64,000 nt of DNA. It comes from Posidonia oceanica. Taxonomy: Eukaryota > Streptophyta > Magnoliopsida > Alismatales > Posidoniaceae. The notes below the pieces were generated by a model. That model searched no databases and was not told where the DNA came from. It saw nothing but the letters and a program-made list of their open reading frames with translations. This document shows positions 36,771-47,251 of the stretch, in pieces; positions within the stretch are counted from its first letter, which is position 1; each line of letters begins with the position of its first letter. The DNA lies in contig JAZBRS010000026.1 of the NCBI GenBank assembly GCA_037176725.1, forward strand, positions 149,865,501 through 149,929,500. The letters run 5' to 3'. A program made the translations under genes and the position numbers.

Positions 36771-38209
36771 GCATGATGCAGAAAGGAAACAGAAACCCAT
36801 CGTGATAGGTGTGCAATGGTCTCAGCGCGGGCATGCTTCGCGGCGTCACGAGGTGACAAACGAGGTACATGCCGGTCGTCATGGACCTACCCACGCGGTG
36901 GGAGGCAAAATTTTGAAAACCGCGGAGCCTCTAAGCGAGGCAGGCAAAAATGCTCGTCTTTGGCTCCGATTTTCGAAAACAAGGAGAAGAGAAGAAGAAA
37001 ACAATATATTACAGCATGCATGATTTGGTGGCTTTGGACTCAAAGCAGCTGTGCCATGAGGATGCTTCTGCGGTCCACGACTTAGGAGACTCGATCCTCG
37101 AGCGACGCCATGCCGAGTTGTGGTTGGTGGCTCTCTTTTTCATTCTTGGCTTGGGATGAGGCCTTGGCTTTGCAGAGTATAGCCTTCGGCTGCAGGGTAG
37201 CAGAAGCGTTGGATGCAGCTTCTTAGCCTCAATTTCAATGCTCCGGGGACCAACTACCGCTTTTGACGCTCACAGAATAGATCTTTCTTTTCCCCTCATG
37301 AGTGACCGAAGTTGCATCTAGCCTGCCAAGGGAGTAGTGATGTCTGCAGAGGAGATTGGAGCGTGCTGCTGTGCTCGGAGGGTGGGGCCGGGTCCTCCTG
37401 ATAATGCATCTCGTGCATTTGCCAGGGTGGCGCTTGAAGCTAATAGCTGAGGCGGCTTCGATACTCGTCCGAGTCACTCCTCTCATGAGTGCCTTCTTTC
37501 TTCAACTTCTTTCTGCATATTTTCTTTTGTGCTCAGCATGCATATCATGTTGTCGTTTCTTCTGCTCAGATGACCTCTATTCTTTTGGATATGCATGTCT
37601 TCGCCCTCTTGGGGTAGCAGTCCCAGATGAGACGTTGAGAGTTTGGCTGATCGGCGTACACCTTCGGCCTCTGCAATGTGTCGACAGCCTCTGGCTATGC
37701 TCTGCTCTGCCTTGGTCCTATCCATGATCGGTGGACTCTCTGGTTAAGGTGGACATCGCTTTAGGAGTTTTTAAGCTCAGTGAGTCGCTCTATTCTGCTC
37801 TAATCTCACTTTGTAGCCACATACGAGAGATGGCGCTGCTCGGGCGAGACCTGCCTGAGACTGTCACTGCTTGACACCCTCCAAACGCTGCTTGCTTGTC
37901 CAAAGCTGGGTTTCTGATTATGTAAATGTTTGTGGGTTTTGTATATTTTAGCAGGGGAAATGACAAACATGTTTTTGGATTTTGCATTGGTTTTGTATTT
38001 TTATGATTTTTGCTTAGGAAAACATAAAAGGGAAAACTAGTAGAAAGGCGAAGAAAATATTTTTGCTATTTTTTGTTTTCTTGATGGTTTTGGCTTTATG
38101 CTTTACAGAATGCAAGAAATGATATGTACATGCAACAAATAACATTGCATGATGGCAGATATGTGCAGGATGGATGGATATGCATGCAGAGTGATTGATA
38201 TGTGCAGGT

Positions 38210-38458
38210 GATAAGTTGACGGACTTATCGCCGAATAGTTAGGGATATCAGCCCATATGATAAGTTGACAGACTTACCACCGAGCAGTTAGGGTTGCCAG
38301 CCCAGTGATGATAGGTTGACGAACCCATCGCCGGATAGTTAGGGGTATCAGCCCATATGGTAAGTTGACGGACTTACCGCCGAGTAGTTAGGGCTGCCAG
38401 CCCAGTGATGATAGGTTGACGGACCCATCGCCGGATAGTTAGGGGTATCAGCCCGTAT
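38210..38458 (-). repeat. Tandem array of five hairpin units, 49-51 bp each
   Basis: Units begin at 38210, 38259, 38310, 38359 and 38410. Each has stem one (GATAAGT/ACTTATC, GGTAAGT/ACTTACC and relatives) and stem two (GATA/TATC or GCAG/CTGC type) around a TTAGGG loop. Two alternating unit types suggest a 100-bp higher-order repeat. Confidence 0.88.
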
Positions 38459-38873
38459 GCTGAATGCATGCAGAAAAAAGAAATGCAGGTTTTTAGGGTT
38501 TTTGCTGTTTTTATGCTTTTTATGATTTTTGACACGGCAAGAAAACACAAAAACAAAACAAAACAAAACAAAAGGAAAGACAGTGCAGAAAACAAAAGAG
38601 AGGTAAGAAAGACTTACCTGTCAGCAACCTCGGGAGGGAGGTGCTGGGTCTGCCCCTACGCTGCTGATGCTGTCGGCGAGATCTGCTGTCGGCAGTGCGG
38701 GGAGCACTGGAGCCACTGATGCTAGAGAAGAAGCTTACCTGGATGGTGTTGCGACTGGGCTTGCTGTCGATTCTGCCGTTGCGCTTCCGAGCGTCCCCTG
38801 GATGAACAGGGAGGGATAGAAAGGGGGGATTGCGCCGATGGGATCGGAAGGACCCACCGGGGCAGAGCTAAAT

Positions 38874-41067
38874 TCAAAGAAGATTAGGGTAAGCCCTTGA
38901 GGTTCCGACATCCTCGGAGCCCGCAGGCTTAGAAGAGGAAGGGCTAGCTATGCTAGGGTGTGCGAGTGTAGGTGCAGGTGTGTGGACAACCTCCTGCGGA
39001 CTGACGACGAGGGTCCCATTGTCAATCAGGTCCTGAACGACATCCCGGAGAGTGAGGCAATTATCCGTCGAATGCTCCAGGGCTCGATGGTAATCGCAAT
39101 GCTTGCTCGCGTCGTACCACCTCAGGAGAGGATTTGGTGGAGGGCGAGTTTCCGGAAGCCTCAGAAGCGACACAATCTGGGGAAAGACGGCGCATAGCGG
39201 CTCACTAAGTGGGGTGAAGTCGCTCTTAGTGCGGCGAACCCGTCTCTGCCTAGGCTGTCGTCCTTGCCAAGCTGGTGCGACGTGATGCACCGGCTCAACG
39301 GTGACAGTGTGTGCAGTGGGTGATTAAATAGGTGCAGGCACTAGCGGAAAAGGATCTGGCAGACTTTTTGCAAAGGCCGACACCTCAGGAGGACCAACGC
39401 AGGCGACGGCGTGCTGCTCGGAGCTGTCGGAAGCGGAGTAGTTGCTGCTGTTGCTGCTGCGGCGATTGCTGGTGCTGTCGGTCTGCCTAGCCAATGCAGA
39501 AAGTGCGGGGAAATGCCCACTCTGCAGTGAGCTTTCCACGCGGGCGCCAGCCCTAATAAGCGATGCAAAACTAGTGATGTGCTAGATGCAAAGCAGAGTC
39601 CCAGTCGCCGGCAGCGCCCCCTTGATGATCATCTCGATAGAGCCCTCCTCGGAGGGCCTATCTCTGACCTGGGCGGCTGTGGAACGCCAGCGACCGACAT
39701 ACTCCTCGAATGGCTCTTGGGGCCTCTACCGGATGGCGACGAGATCCTCCCTCTTGGGGATCAAGTCGAGGTTGAAAGCATATTGCTCAAGGAAAGTCCA
39801 AGAAAGACCAGTCCAAGTTTGAACCGCAGCCGTGTCAAGGGACGTGAACCACCTGAGCGCGGGGCCGGTTAAACTTTTCTCGAACAGGTGGATAAGGAGT
39901 CTTTCATCAGCCCGAAGCTGAGAAAGATCCCTACAATATGCCTTCAGATGCAAGATGGGGCAGCCTCTACCATCATATTTATCGAAGTCCGGGATATAGA
40001 ACTTCGAAGGGAGTGCGGCCTCGGGAAAGAGACAGAGGTCGCGAAACTGGTAAGGCTGGCGGTCCTGGCCGTGCACTTGACGAAGTGCTCTCTCTAGATC
40101 ACCCAACCTGGTAAGGAAGGCGTCTGAGGCTACTGCTGGCGATGATTGTGCAGCAGAGGCGGGGACCACGTTTGCTGTGCGGGTCGCGCGAGAGCGCTCC
40201 TCCGGATCCACCATCACGCAAACCTGGTGTCGTAGTGTGAGGGCCAGCATACCCGCGCGAGGGTGCAAGGTGTGGTGCTATGAATGCAGGAGTCTGAACC
40301 TGATGCAAAGAAGATGGATAGGTAACATGCTGTGCAGTGTAAGGTGTAGTGCAGGGGAGCAGCAGTTGTTGCACTGGCACGGTGCCAGGCAACGGGCTTA
40401 AGGGGTGCTGTGCTCCTGCCAATCCAGAAGACTGGCCACCAGAGGAAGGAGTTGCATGCTGTGCAAAGTGCTGTGCAGGTGCAGGAGGTTGAAAATGCGC
40501 CCCCATCGCCGGAGTCGTGAGGAGCTGGGGCGATGGAAAGGGCAGAGGTGCAGTGTAGCAAGCCTGCAGGGCTACAGAGGGTGGCATTGGAACCTCAGGG
40601 GTTGGATTGGAAGAGCAGGCCACAGTCGGGTCGAGTGCAATAGCCATGCTTCGCAGCCTATCGGCCTTAGCCAACAAACGCCGCGCTTGCAAGGTAGAGA
40701 ACGCATCGATCGACGGGCCGGGGCACAAAGAGGTGTCCGCTAAGGGAGGCGCGGAAACCAAGGAAGCAACTGGAGTGGATCCTATGCAAAGGGTAGCCGC
40801 AGAAGGCTGAATTCCCGAGACGGGAAGGCCCTGGGATGGAACAGAAGGCAACGCTCTTGGAGCCAGAGTGGCGGTCACTGCGGCAGATGCGGTGACAAGC
40901 TCCAGGTCGGCTGGGGTCGACCCTTGATCCAGATAAAGGGGCTGCGAGGTCTCCTGTACCAGAAGTGGAGAGGAGACGAGGGATGCCAAGGCGAGGGAAG
41001 GAGAGACTGAAATCGGTACCTCTCCTGACGCCAATGAGGAAGGAGGCTCGCCGGTATGCTGGGCCAT
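38874..41067 (-). pseudogene. E2 Gag (Tat-type retrotransposon gag), frameshifted
   Basis: Translation starts at an ATG at 41067 (MAQHTGEPPSSL), giving a proline/serine-rich N-terminal part of about 290 residues. Near 40150-40270 the reading frame shifts. The core gag domain then continues with LPSKFYIPDFDKYDGRGCP, LTGPALRWFTSL and WTFLEQYAFNLDLIPKRED. Stops follow at 39726, about 39578 and 39322. The C-terminal part keeps HCDYHRALEHSTDNCLTLRD, a C-H-rich word typical of Tat gag proteins. Gag would assemble the particle and bind the element's RNA. The frameshift and stops mean this copy is dead, but the gag frame is far better kept than any pol, which is absent. Confidence 0.88.
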
Positions 41068-42185
41068 AGCGGACAGCGAGCGAGAGCAAACAGGTCTGTG
41101 GCTGAAGGCAGGGACACAAGACCTAAGGAGAGCTATTGCCGAAGGCGACAGATAGCTCGGAGAGAGGGACGCTCAGAAACCAAGCTGAGGGGGTCCGCAC
41201 CTACCTGCAAAACAAATAAACGCATTAGAGGTTGGATGCAAAAAGGAGTTATTAGGGGTGGCATGATGCAGATGAATGCTCTAATATGCGCTCTCTTACC
41301 ATGCATGTCGCGAGTAGATGACCTACCAGGACGCACTCATGGGTAATGGGATTATGCAGACTCTAGGTTAGAAAAAAAGACTCCCGTTTCGACCCTGCCA
41401 AAGCTCAGGTACGACGGGTGGTGCATTGGTGGCCTCGACCCTGCTAGAAGCATGGGTGGTACCCTCCAATAACACCGACGCGACCCCTGGACAAGGGGGA
41501 CAGACCGATCTACTCACACCATGCTAAAGCGTTGGAAGCAAGAGACCGAGACTATCCTTCTCGGATTGTAGGTTGACTCAGGTGAGAAGAATGCATGCTT
41601 TCTAAATACTGATGCAAATGCTTTAGAGTGTTTTACTTGCGTTTTATTAACCAAAGGGGAAAAATACAAGTTTTGGCTCTAGTTGTGCTTAGATGTTATT
41701 GCTTTGCTTTATCGTGGCTTTTAAATTAGGCGAAAGGGGAGCAGGCAAGTTTCTACTATCCTAGGCATGGCATATGCGAAGGGGAGAGAAACAAGAAGTC
41801 ATGGCATGCAAGCAATTCACATAGCAAGGCAAAAAGCATGGGCATGGCATGTGTATGTGTGTGTGTGAGCATGATAGTGAAAGGAAAAACACTTATCATT
41901 GCAAAAAGCAGGTATGCATAGCATGTGCAGGTGCAGTGGCATTGCATTGGTGTAAAATGAAGCATTCATCATTCAAAAGGCATGCATAGTGTGCCAAGCA
42001 AGTATTTAGACATGTGATGCAGGCAGATAGAGCAGCGCAAGCAATCATGGCATAAAGCAGATAAATAAACAAGCATGCAGGTAAGCAAGTAAAGCAGGCG
42101 AAAGCAAAAGGCAAGCCAAACACCCAAGCAAGAGGCGAGAAGGTCAAGGCGAAAGCCGGAGTACTACTCCCCAGCGGAGTCGCAC
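41068..42185 (-). other. E2 leader between primer site and gag
   Basis: About 1.1 kb of non-coding leader on the element's strand. No frame of interest. A packaging signal would be expected here but cannot be recognised by eye. Confidence 0.6.
42168..42184 (-). other. Primer-binding site of E2, tRNA-Arg type
   Basis: The minus strand reads TGCGACTCCGCTGGGGA one base after the LTR end. It matches the complement of the 3' end of a plant tRNA-Arg (TGGCGACTCCGCTGGGGAT) except for one missing G. Tat/Ogre elements use tRNA-Arg. Confidence 0.85.
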
Positions 42186-42693
42186 TGTAGTAATCCTGAA
42201 TTCTGATCGTCCATGCATATTACCAAAGCTTGTGTGCATCGATTAAAATAGGCTCACTATATGCGGCTGGATCCGAGGGAAGAACTCGACTCGGAAACGC
42301 TGGCAAAAGAAAAGAAAAGAAATGATAAGATAATTCGGAGTCGCCACCGGGTCTATTAAATTGGAAGACAAGGAAAACCAGGGGGTAAAGCACGAGAAGA
42401 CGTGCGAAACCAGATGCAAGGAGGGGCAAAGGGATGCGAGGCGAAGCTAAGCTATGCTATGCTATGACTCAAGCCTAGGATAAAGGAAGGGTCAGTGTGA
42501 GCCAAGAGAAAGGGCAAGGACTCCTGTTAAGCACAGGGAAGGTGTTAGCCACCTCGATACGTCTGAGAGTCGGTCTTTCTTAGGCAATCTCGCGCTTATG
42601 CAGGGAAGTGCTAGCCTAATGCCTAAATGCCTTAAATGCTTACCTACTATGAGAGGGAAATAAACGTGCTATCTATGTGCTCAGCCACGCTGC

Positions 42694-44347
42694 TGTAGAT
42701 ATCTCATTTTTGCATTTCTCAGAGTTCATAGAGGACAGGGACTTCTGAGGCACCAAAGATCACATGTCTAAGGCTTAACAACACATTTTCTAGATCTTCC
42801 TTGATTTCTTTAAGCATCACTTGATCCTACCTTGACTTAGGTTGTTAGCTATGGCAGAGCCAACTCACTCAGACTCGTGGCAAGTTCGAGTACCCTGAAT
42901 ATCCTTTATTTCTACTCAGATTCATGGCAGATTTGAGTTAACAGAGATGCCTTCTTGATTTCATAGACTATCTGCAGTTTCCCGGCCTTCTATCTTGTTT
43001 CTCTGGCCAAAACTTGGAAAATAGGGCTGGAAATGACCTGAGCTTATTAGTTGCCAGCTGAGGAGGCGACCACCATAGACGCCATTTAAGGAGGCGACTA
43101 AGATGGACGTCATTCCAACAAGCGAGCTACTTTGTAGCCAACTAAGGAGGTGACCCGTATAGGCGCCACATCATCAGGCGACTATGGTAGACGTCATCCA
43201 AAGGGGCGACTAACAAGTCATAACTGCTCTGGCAGTTGCTTTTCCATGGTTAATTCCCACTAACCCCTCAACCTTTAGGCGCCATCTCAACAGGCGACTA
43301 GACGGTTGCGGAACTGCCTCGGTCTTCCCTACGATCATTGACCATTAGGCGCCACTAAATGCGGCGACTAACAATCGTGGTCTCCTTCGAACCTCTTTTC
43401 CACGGTTATCTTACACGATCACCCATCTGTTAGGCGCCATCTCAATCGGCAACTAACTATCGTGGCCTCGTTCCCGGGTCTTTCTACACTTTGACCAAGC
43501 AGTTGCTAGGTTTAGGCGCCGCTCCAACCGGTGACTCAAACTAACTGCCACTTTTCTAGAATTTTCTGAACTCCAACCGTCCTCACACCCCTAGAGTCTA
43601 TAAATAGACCCCCTAGGCCAGTGTTTTGACGGTCGGAACTTTAGAAAGAGAAATCCCCGGTCATTCTTGGAGAGAGAGCCCCCCTCAGTCAGGTCAGAAA
43701 GAAATTTCTGTCGATTTTAGGTTTCTGAGCTTCCACCTTCAAACAGCTAGAGTTTCCAAACCAGAAACCCTAGTCTCCACCCTCTACCCAGAGAGAAACC
43801 CAAGATCCCAGAGATCACTACAACCCCAACTACGATCCCAGAGATCTCGAGCCTAACCGGAGCTCCGACCGTGCCTCCACTTCTACTCCACTGTAAACAG
43901 CACGAGGGTGAAGGGAGTATCTTCCAATCTTTTTATCTCATATTGCATTCCTTAAAATAGGACCCATAGCATATGCATGCGGGAAACAACCCTTGGTTAG
44001 TATTAGATCTATTTGTTTCTAGTATTCTCTGTTCTTCTCTATTAACATTTACTACACTTGAACTAATCTAGATCTTCTCTTTTTATTTGTTTTGAAGGAA
44101 AGGAAATTGCTTACATAACATGAAGGAGCCGCTGGACGACATCCTGCCGTCGATCCAGTGATTCGAGTACTCACAGCTTCATCATCTCCCCCTAGGTGTC
44201 TTGTCTACCCAAAGGCGAGTGGCGATCACAATAAAGCTGTCGACGTCGTGGAAGCGCCGGCATCTTCATCCTTAAACACTCCCTCCAAAATCCACATCCA
44301 CAGCTGCTAGTGTTCCTTAAACACTCCCTCCAAAATCCACATCCACA
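42694..44347 (+). mobile_element. S3: solo LTR nested in the E2 right LTR
   Basis: Starts TGTAGATATCTC and ends CCACATCCACA, flanked by GCTGC at 42689-42693 and 44348-44352. The left E2 LTR shows the empty site. A TATA box TATAAATAG is at 43599-43607 on the plus strand, so the LTR probably reads left to right. Words AGGCGCC and GGCGACTA alternate through 43060-43535. No coding potential is recognised; the frame at 43626-43856 has no motif. The family is unknown to me. Confidence 0.8.
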
Positions 44348-44361
44348 GCTGCTAGTGTTCC
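44272..44361. repeat. 45-bp tandem duplication across the S3 right junction
   Basis: A unit starting TTAAACACTCCCTCC and ending GCTGCTAGTGTTCC occurs twice in tandem. The unit spans the end of S3, its target duplication and nine bases of E2 LTR, so the duplication arose after S3 inserted. Confidence 0.85.
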
Positions 44362-47251
44362 GAACTGGGCAGACCCTGGTTCGTGAGAACTCCTAAGCAG
44401 TAAGCATCACGGCCCTAAATGCAAATGTAGGCGATAAACCAAAACGGCGGGGAAACCAAGCAATGCAGGCGACATGCGAGCGATAAAGCAAAACAGGTGC
44501 GGAAAATGATGCAAAAATATAGAAAATAAAGCAAGGCGCGGAAAACAATGCAAAGGGCAGAAAGCAATGCGAAGGGTGCAGAGAATCATGCAAAGGAGCG
44601 GAAAAGCGATGCAAAACACGGAAAACGAGGTAAAGTGCGCAAAACGAGGCTAAGCAGGGTGCGAAATCAAAACAAAGGGGTGGGTAACATGCATTGGGGT
44701 TGCAGCAAGGCAAAGAAGCGACAAAACGCGAGAAACAGCGAACGAAACGAAATCTACGCTTTAAAACGGCTGTCAGCCATCTGCAAGCGTTGGACGCTGG
44801 CAACACCAGCGTCCAACGTTGGACGCTAGTATTGCTGGCGTCCAACACTTGTTGCAGACAGACAGCATGCATATTTTTTAAAAACAATGCAATCTAAGTA
44901 TATGAATGCAGTACTGATGTAAATACGCAACTACATGGGTGCTAGACATGCAAATCTAACCAAACAGAAGATCAGAGGGAGAATCAGAACAAGGGACATT
45001 CCAGAATCGGGGATCCAAACATGCAGGTTGTTGGACGCCTGTATGCTGGGCGTCCAACGTTAGACGCCAGAGAGGCTGGCGTCCAACAAGAACAGAAGGC
45101 AAAGAAGAGAAAAGATGCATGCAAGTGATAGATGAGAGTAGGGATCATGCATTTGGGCTTCTAGAGTTGAGCATGGAGCAAGCAAGCAAACAGGGGATGC
45201 ATAAAATAAGCAATCAAACCTTACCTGTGCTGAGTGCCAGGCCAGAGGCACAACCAGGGTGTTGGACGCGAGCTAGGTTAGCGTCCAATATTGGACGCCA
45301 ACACCAGCAGCGTACAACGCTCTGGGAGGCACAACACGCAAAAAGCATGCATAAACAAGCAAATAAATTAACTGAAATAAAAGAACAGTTGCTACAGAGA
45401 CCAGACATGCATAAGAACACAGGAGGCAAACAAATAAGCAAGATCAGAGAGGCATGCAGGCTTCAAAGAAATGCATGAGAGGCCAGGACGTTGGACGCTA
45501 GAGTCAGCAGCGTCCAACGTTGGACGCTGAAGGCTCTGGTGTCCAACGACCCAGACCAGCAGACTCACCTGTTCTAAAGGGGGAGCTCAGCTCTACCCCA
45601 CCTATATGCATGCAAGCATCTTAGAAGCATGTAAGAGACTAACAGGAGCATGCAAAGGAGGCATGGCAAGCATTTAATACAAGGAGGCAAGATAAAAGAA
45701 GGCATGCATATAAGAACATGAGCTTCAAAATAATAAAAAAAAAGGAATACATGGCTTAAAGGAATCCTAGCAAGCCTAAGCATGGTTGCCTTAGGGGCCA
45801 GGCATCTCTAAGCATGCATGGATCAGAAAGTAATATCATAAATATGCATGGAATAGGCATGGCAGCAAAGCAAAGCAAGCAGAGGCGTTGGACGCTAGGT
45901 GAACCAGCGTCCAACGTTGGACGCGGCTCACCCTAGCGTCCAACACAGGCAGGAGACTGACTGAACATTAAGCATGCTAAAAGGCTTCAAACCGGCTTGG
46001 AATAAGTTAAAAAGCATGGCACAACATCAAGAAGCATTAAGGGAAGCATACGGCATATATTTGCAAAGAGGCATGCAAAGAAAAAGCATGGAAAGCATTC
46101 AGGCAAGGGGAAAGCAAAGCAGGCCGTTGGACGCCGGCCTATGCCGCGTCCAACGTTGGACGCACTAGTTGGTGCATCCAACACACTGAACTTCCTCTTG
46201 GATGTGAATCACATCCAAAAGGAGCTAAAAAACTTGTAAAAAGGCATGTTAACGTGCAACCATGCATGCATGACTACAGGGGATAGGTGGCTTACCGTTT
46301 TGCGGGCTGGAGCGCTGGGTCGACGAAGTTCACCGGAGTTGCAGGTGTGTCCACGGCAGCAGGTTCAGCGGGCTTGCCTAAGCTGCTCAGAGCACCGGAG
46401 GAGCTTGCAGCTGGTTGCAGATGGAGATGGGAGTGCCTTCTTGCTCTCGGAAGTGAGAATTCTCTCGTAGGCTTGGTGTGGTGTCTGTGGCAATGGGTTG
46501 AAGATGCTGGTTTTGTGCAAAGTGGCATGGGTTCGTGTGCTGGTGCAGAGGTTTGCAGGTCGAATTCTGGGCTTGGCAGGTGCTGGCAGGTGCGGGTGAG
46601 AGTGTAGAGGCCATGTGCAATGTCAGAGGAGGGCGTGGGCATTGGCAGGAGGGCGGCGGAGGCGAGGCGGTGGCTGACACGGCTTGCGAAAGTCAGGCCT
46701 ATCAGTGAGGTGTGTGAGGGCTTGTTTTGGGCTGATAAGGAGGAGATGGGTAGTAAGTGAGGCTTGGAAGGTAGTGGATGGCGTGGAGTGGAGGAAGGGA
46801 CGGGTAGTAAGTGTGGGGAGGCGGTGGAGTGGACGGGCGGTGAGCCGAAGGGGGCAGAGCTGCCACTGCTGCACTCAAGTCGTTGGACGCCAGACTAGAG
46901 GGCGTCCAACGTTGGACACCAGACCAGAGGGCGTCCAACGTTGGACGCCAGACCAGAGCGCGTCCAACGTTGGACGCTAGCACAGGCCGCGTCCAACGTT
47001 GGACGCTGCCTGTTCCAGCGTCCAACACACTCAGGTGACATAAGCTGCAAATGGGCTTAGGTTTGGGCCTAGAAGTGTTGTAAAAATTGCAAGAAGGCTT
47101 GTAAAGGCTTCTAGGGTTTTAGGCAAGGTTTTGGATTTGGAAATGGGCTAGAAAATGGGTTAGAAAAGGGAATGCCAATCCAGAGACCACACGAGCCTGC
47201 AAAAGAGAACTTCCAACTTCCAGGCTGTCAGAATGGGGTGTCTACACCAGC

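Larger units (their letters stand above)
34513..38873 (-). other. Non-coding interior of E2 downstream of gag
   Basis: About 4.4 kb where an autonomous element would keep pol. No RT, integrase or protease word appears in any frame. It contains an ATGC-rich degenerate repeat (34620-34960) and two arrays of hairpin units (36018-36770, 38210-38458). Frames such as 37356-37727 show no family resemblance. Confidence 0.8.
31204..47246 (-). mobile_element. E2: gag-only, non-autonomous Tat-type LTR retrotransposon
   Basis: Two related LTRs (31204-34487 and 42186-47246) enclose a 7.7-kb interior. On the minus strand a primer site complementary to tRNA-Arg (42168-42184) follows the right LTR. A purine tract AGGGAGGGGCAAC precedes the left LTR, which fixes the direction. 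The interior has a broken gag (38874-41067) and no trace of protease, RT, RNase H or integrase; the remaining interior is non-coding and repeat-rich. The layout matches the plant TR-GAG idea (terminal repeats with only gag). Movement would have needed enzymes from an autonomous Tat relative. TSD CCAGC. Confidence 0.9.
42186..47246 (-). repeat. E2 5' LTR (right), carrying nested S3
   Basis: 5,061 bp including S3 (42694-44347); about 3.4 kb without it. Inverted-word modules lie at about 44786-44848, 45029-45086, 45259-45310, 45487-45550, 45885-45945, 46124-46190 and 46880-47030. The last cluster has five modules where the partner LTR has three. Confidence 0.93.

Noticed and set aside
37356..37727. 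A 123-codon plus-strand frame in the E2 interior
   Set aside because: Antisense to the element, hydrophobic by chance, and without any recognisable motif.
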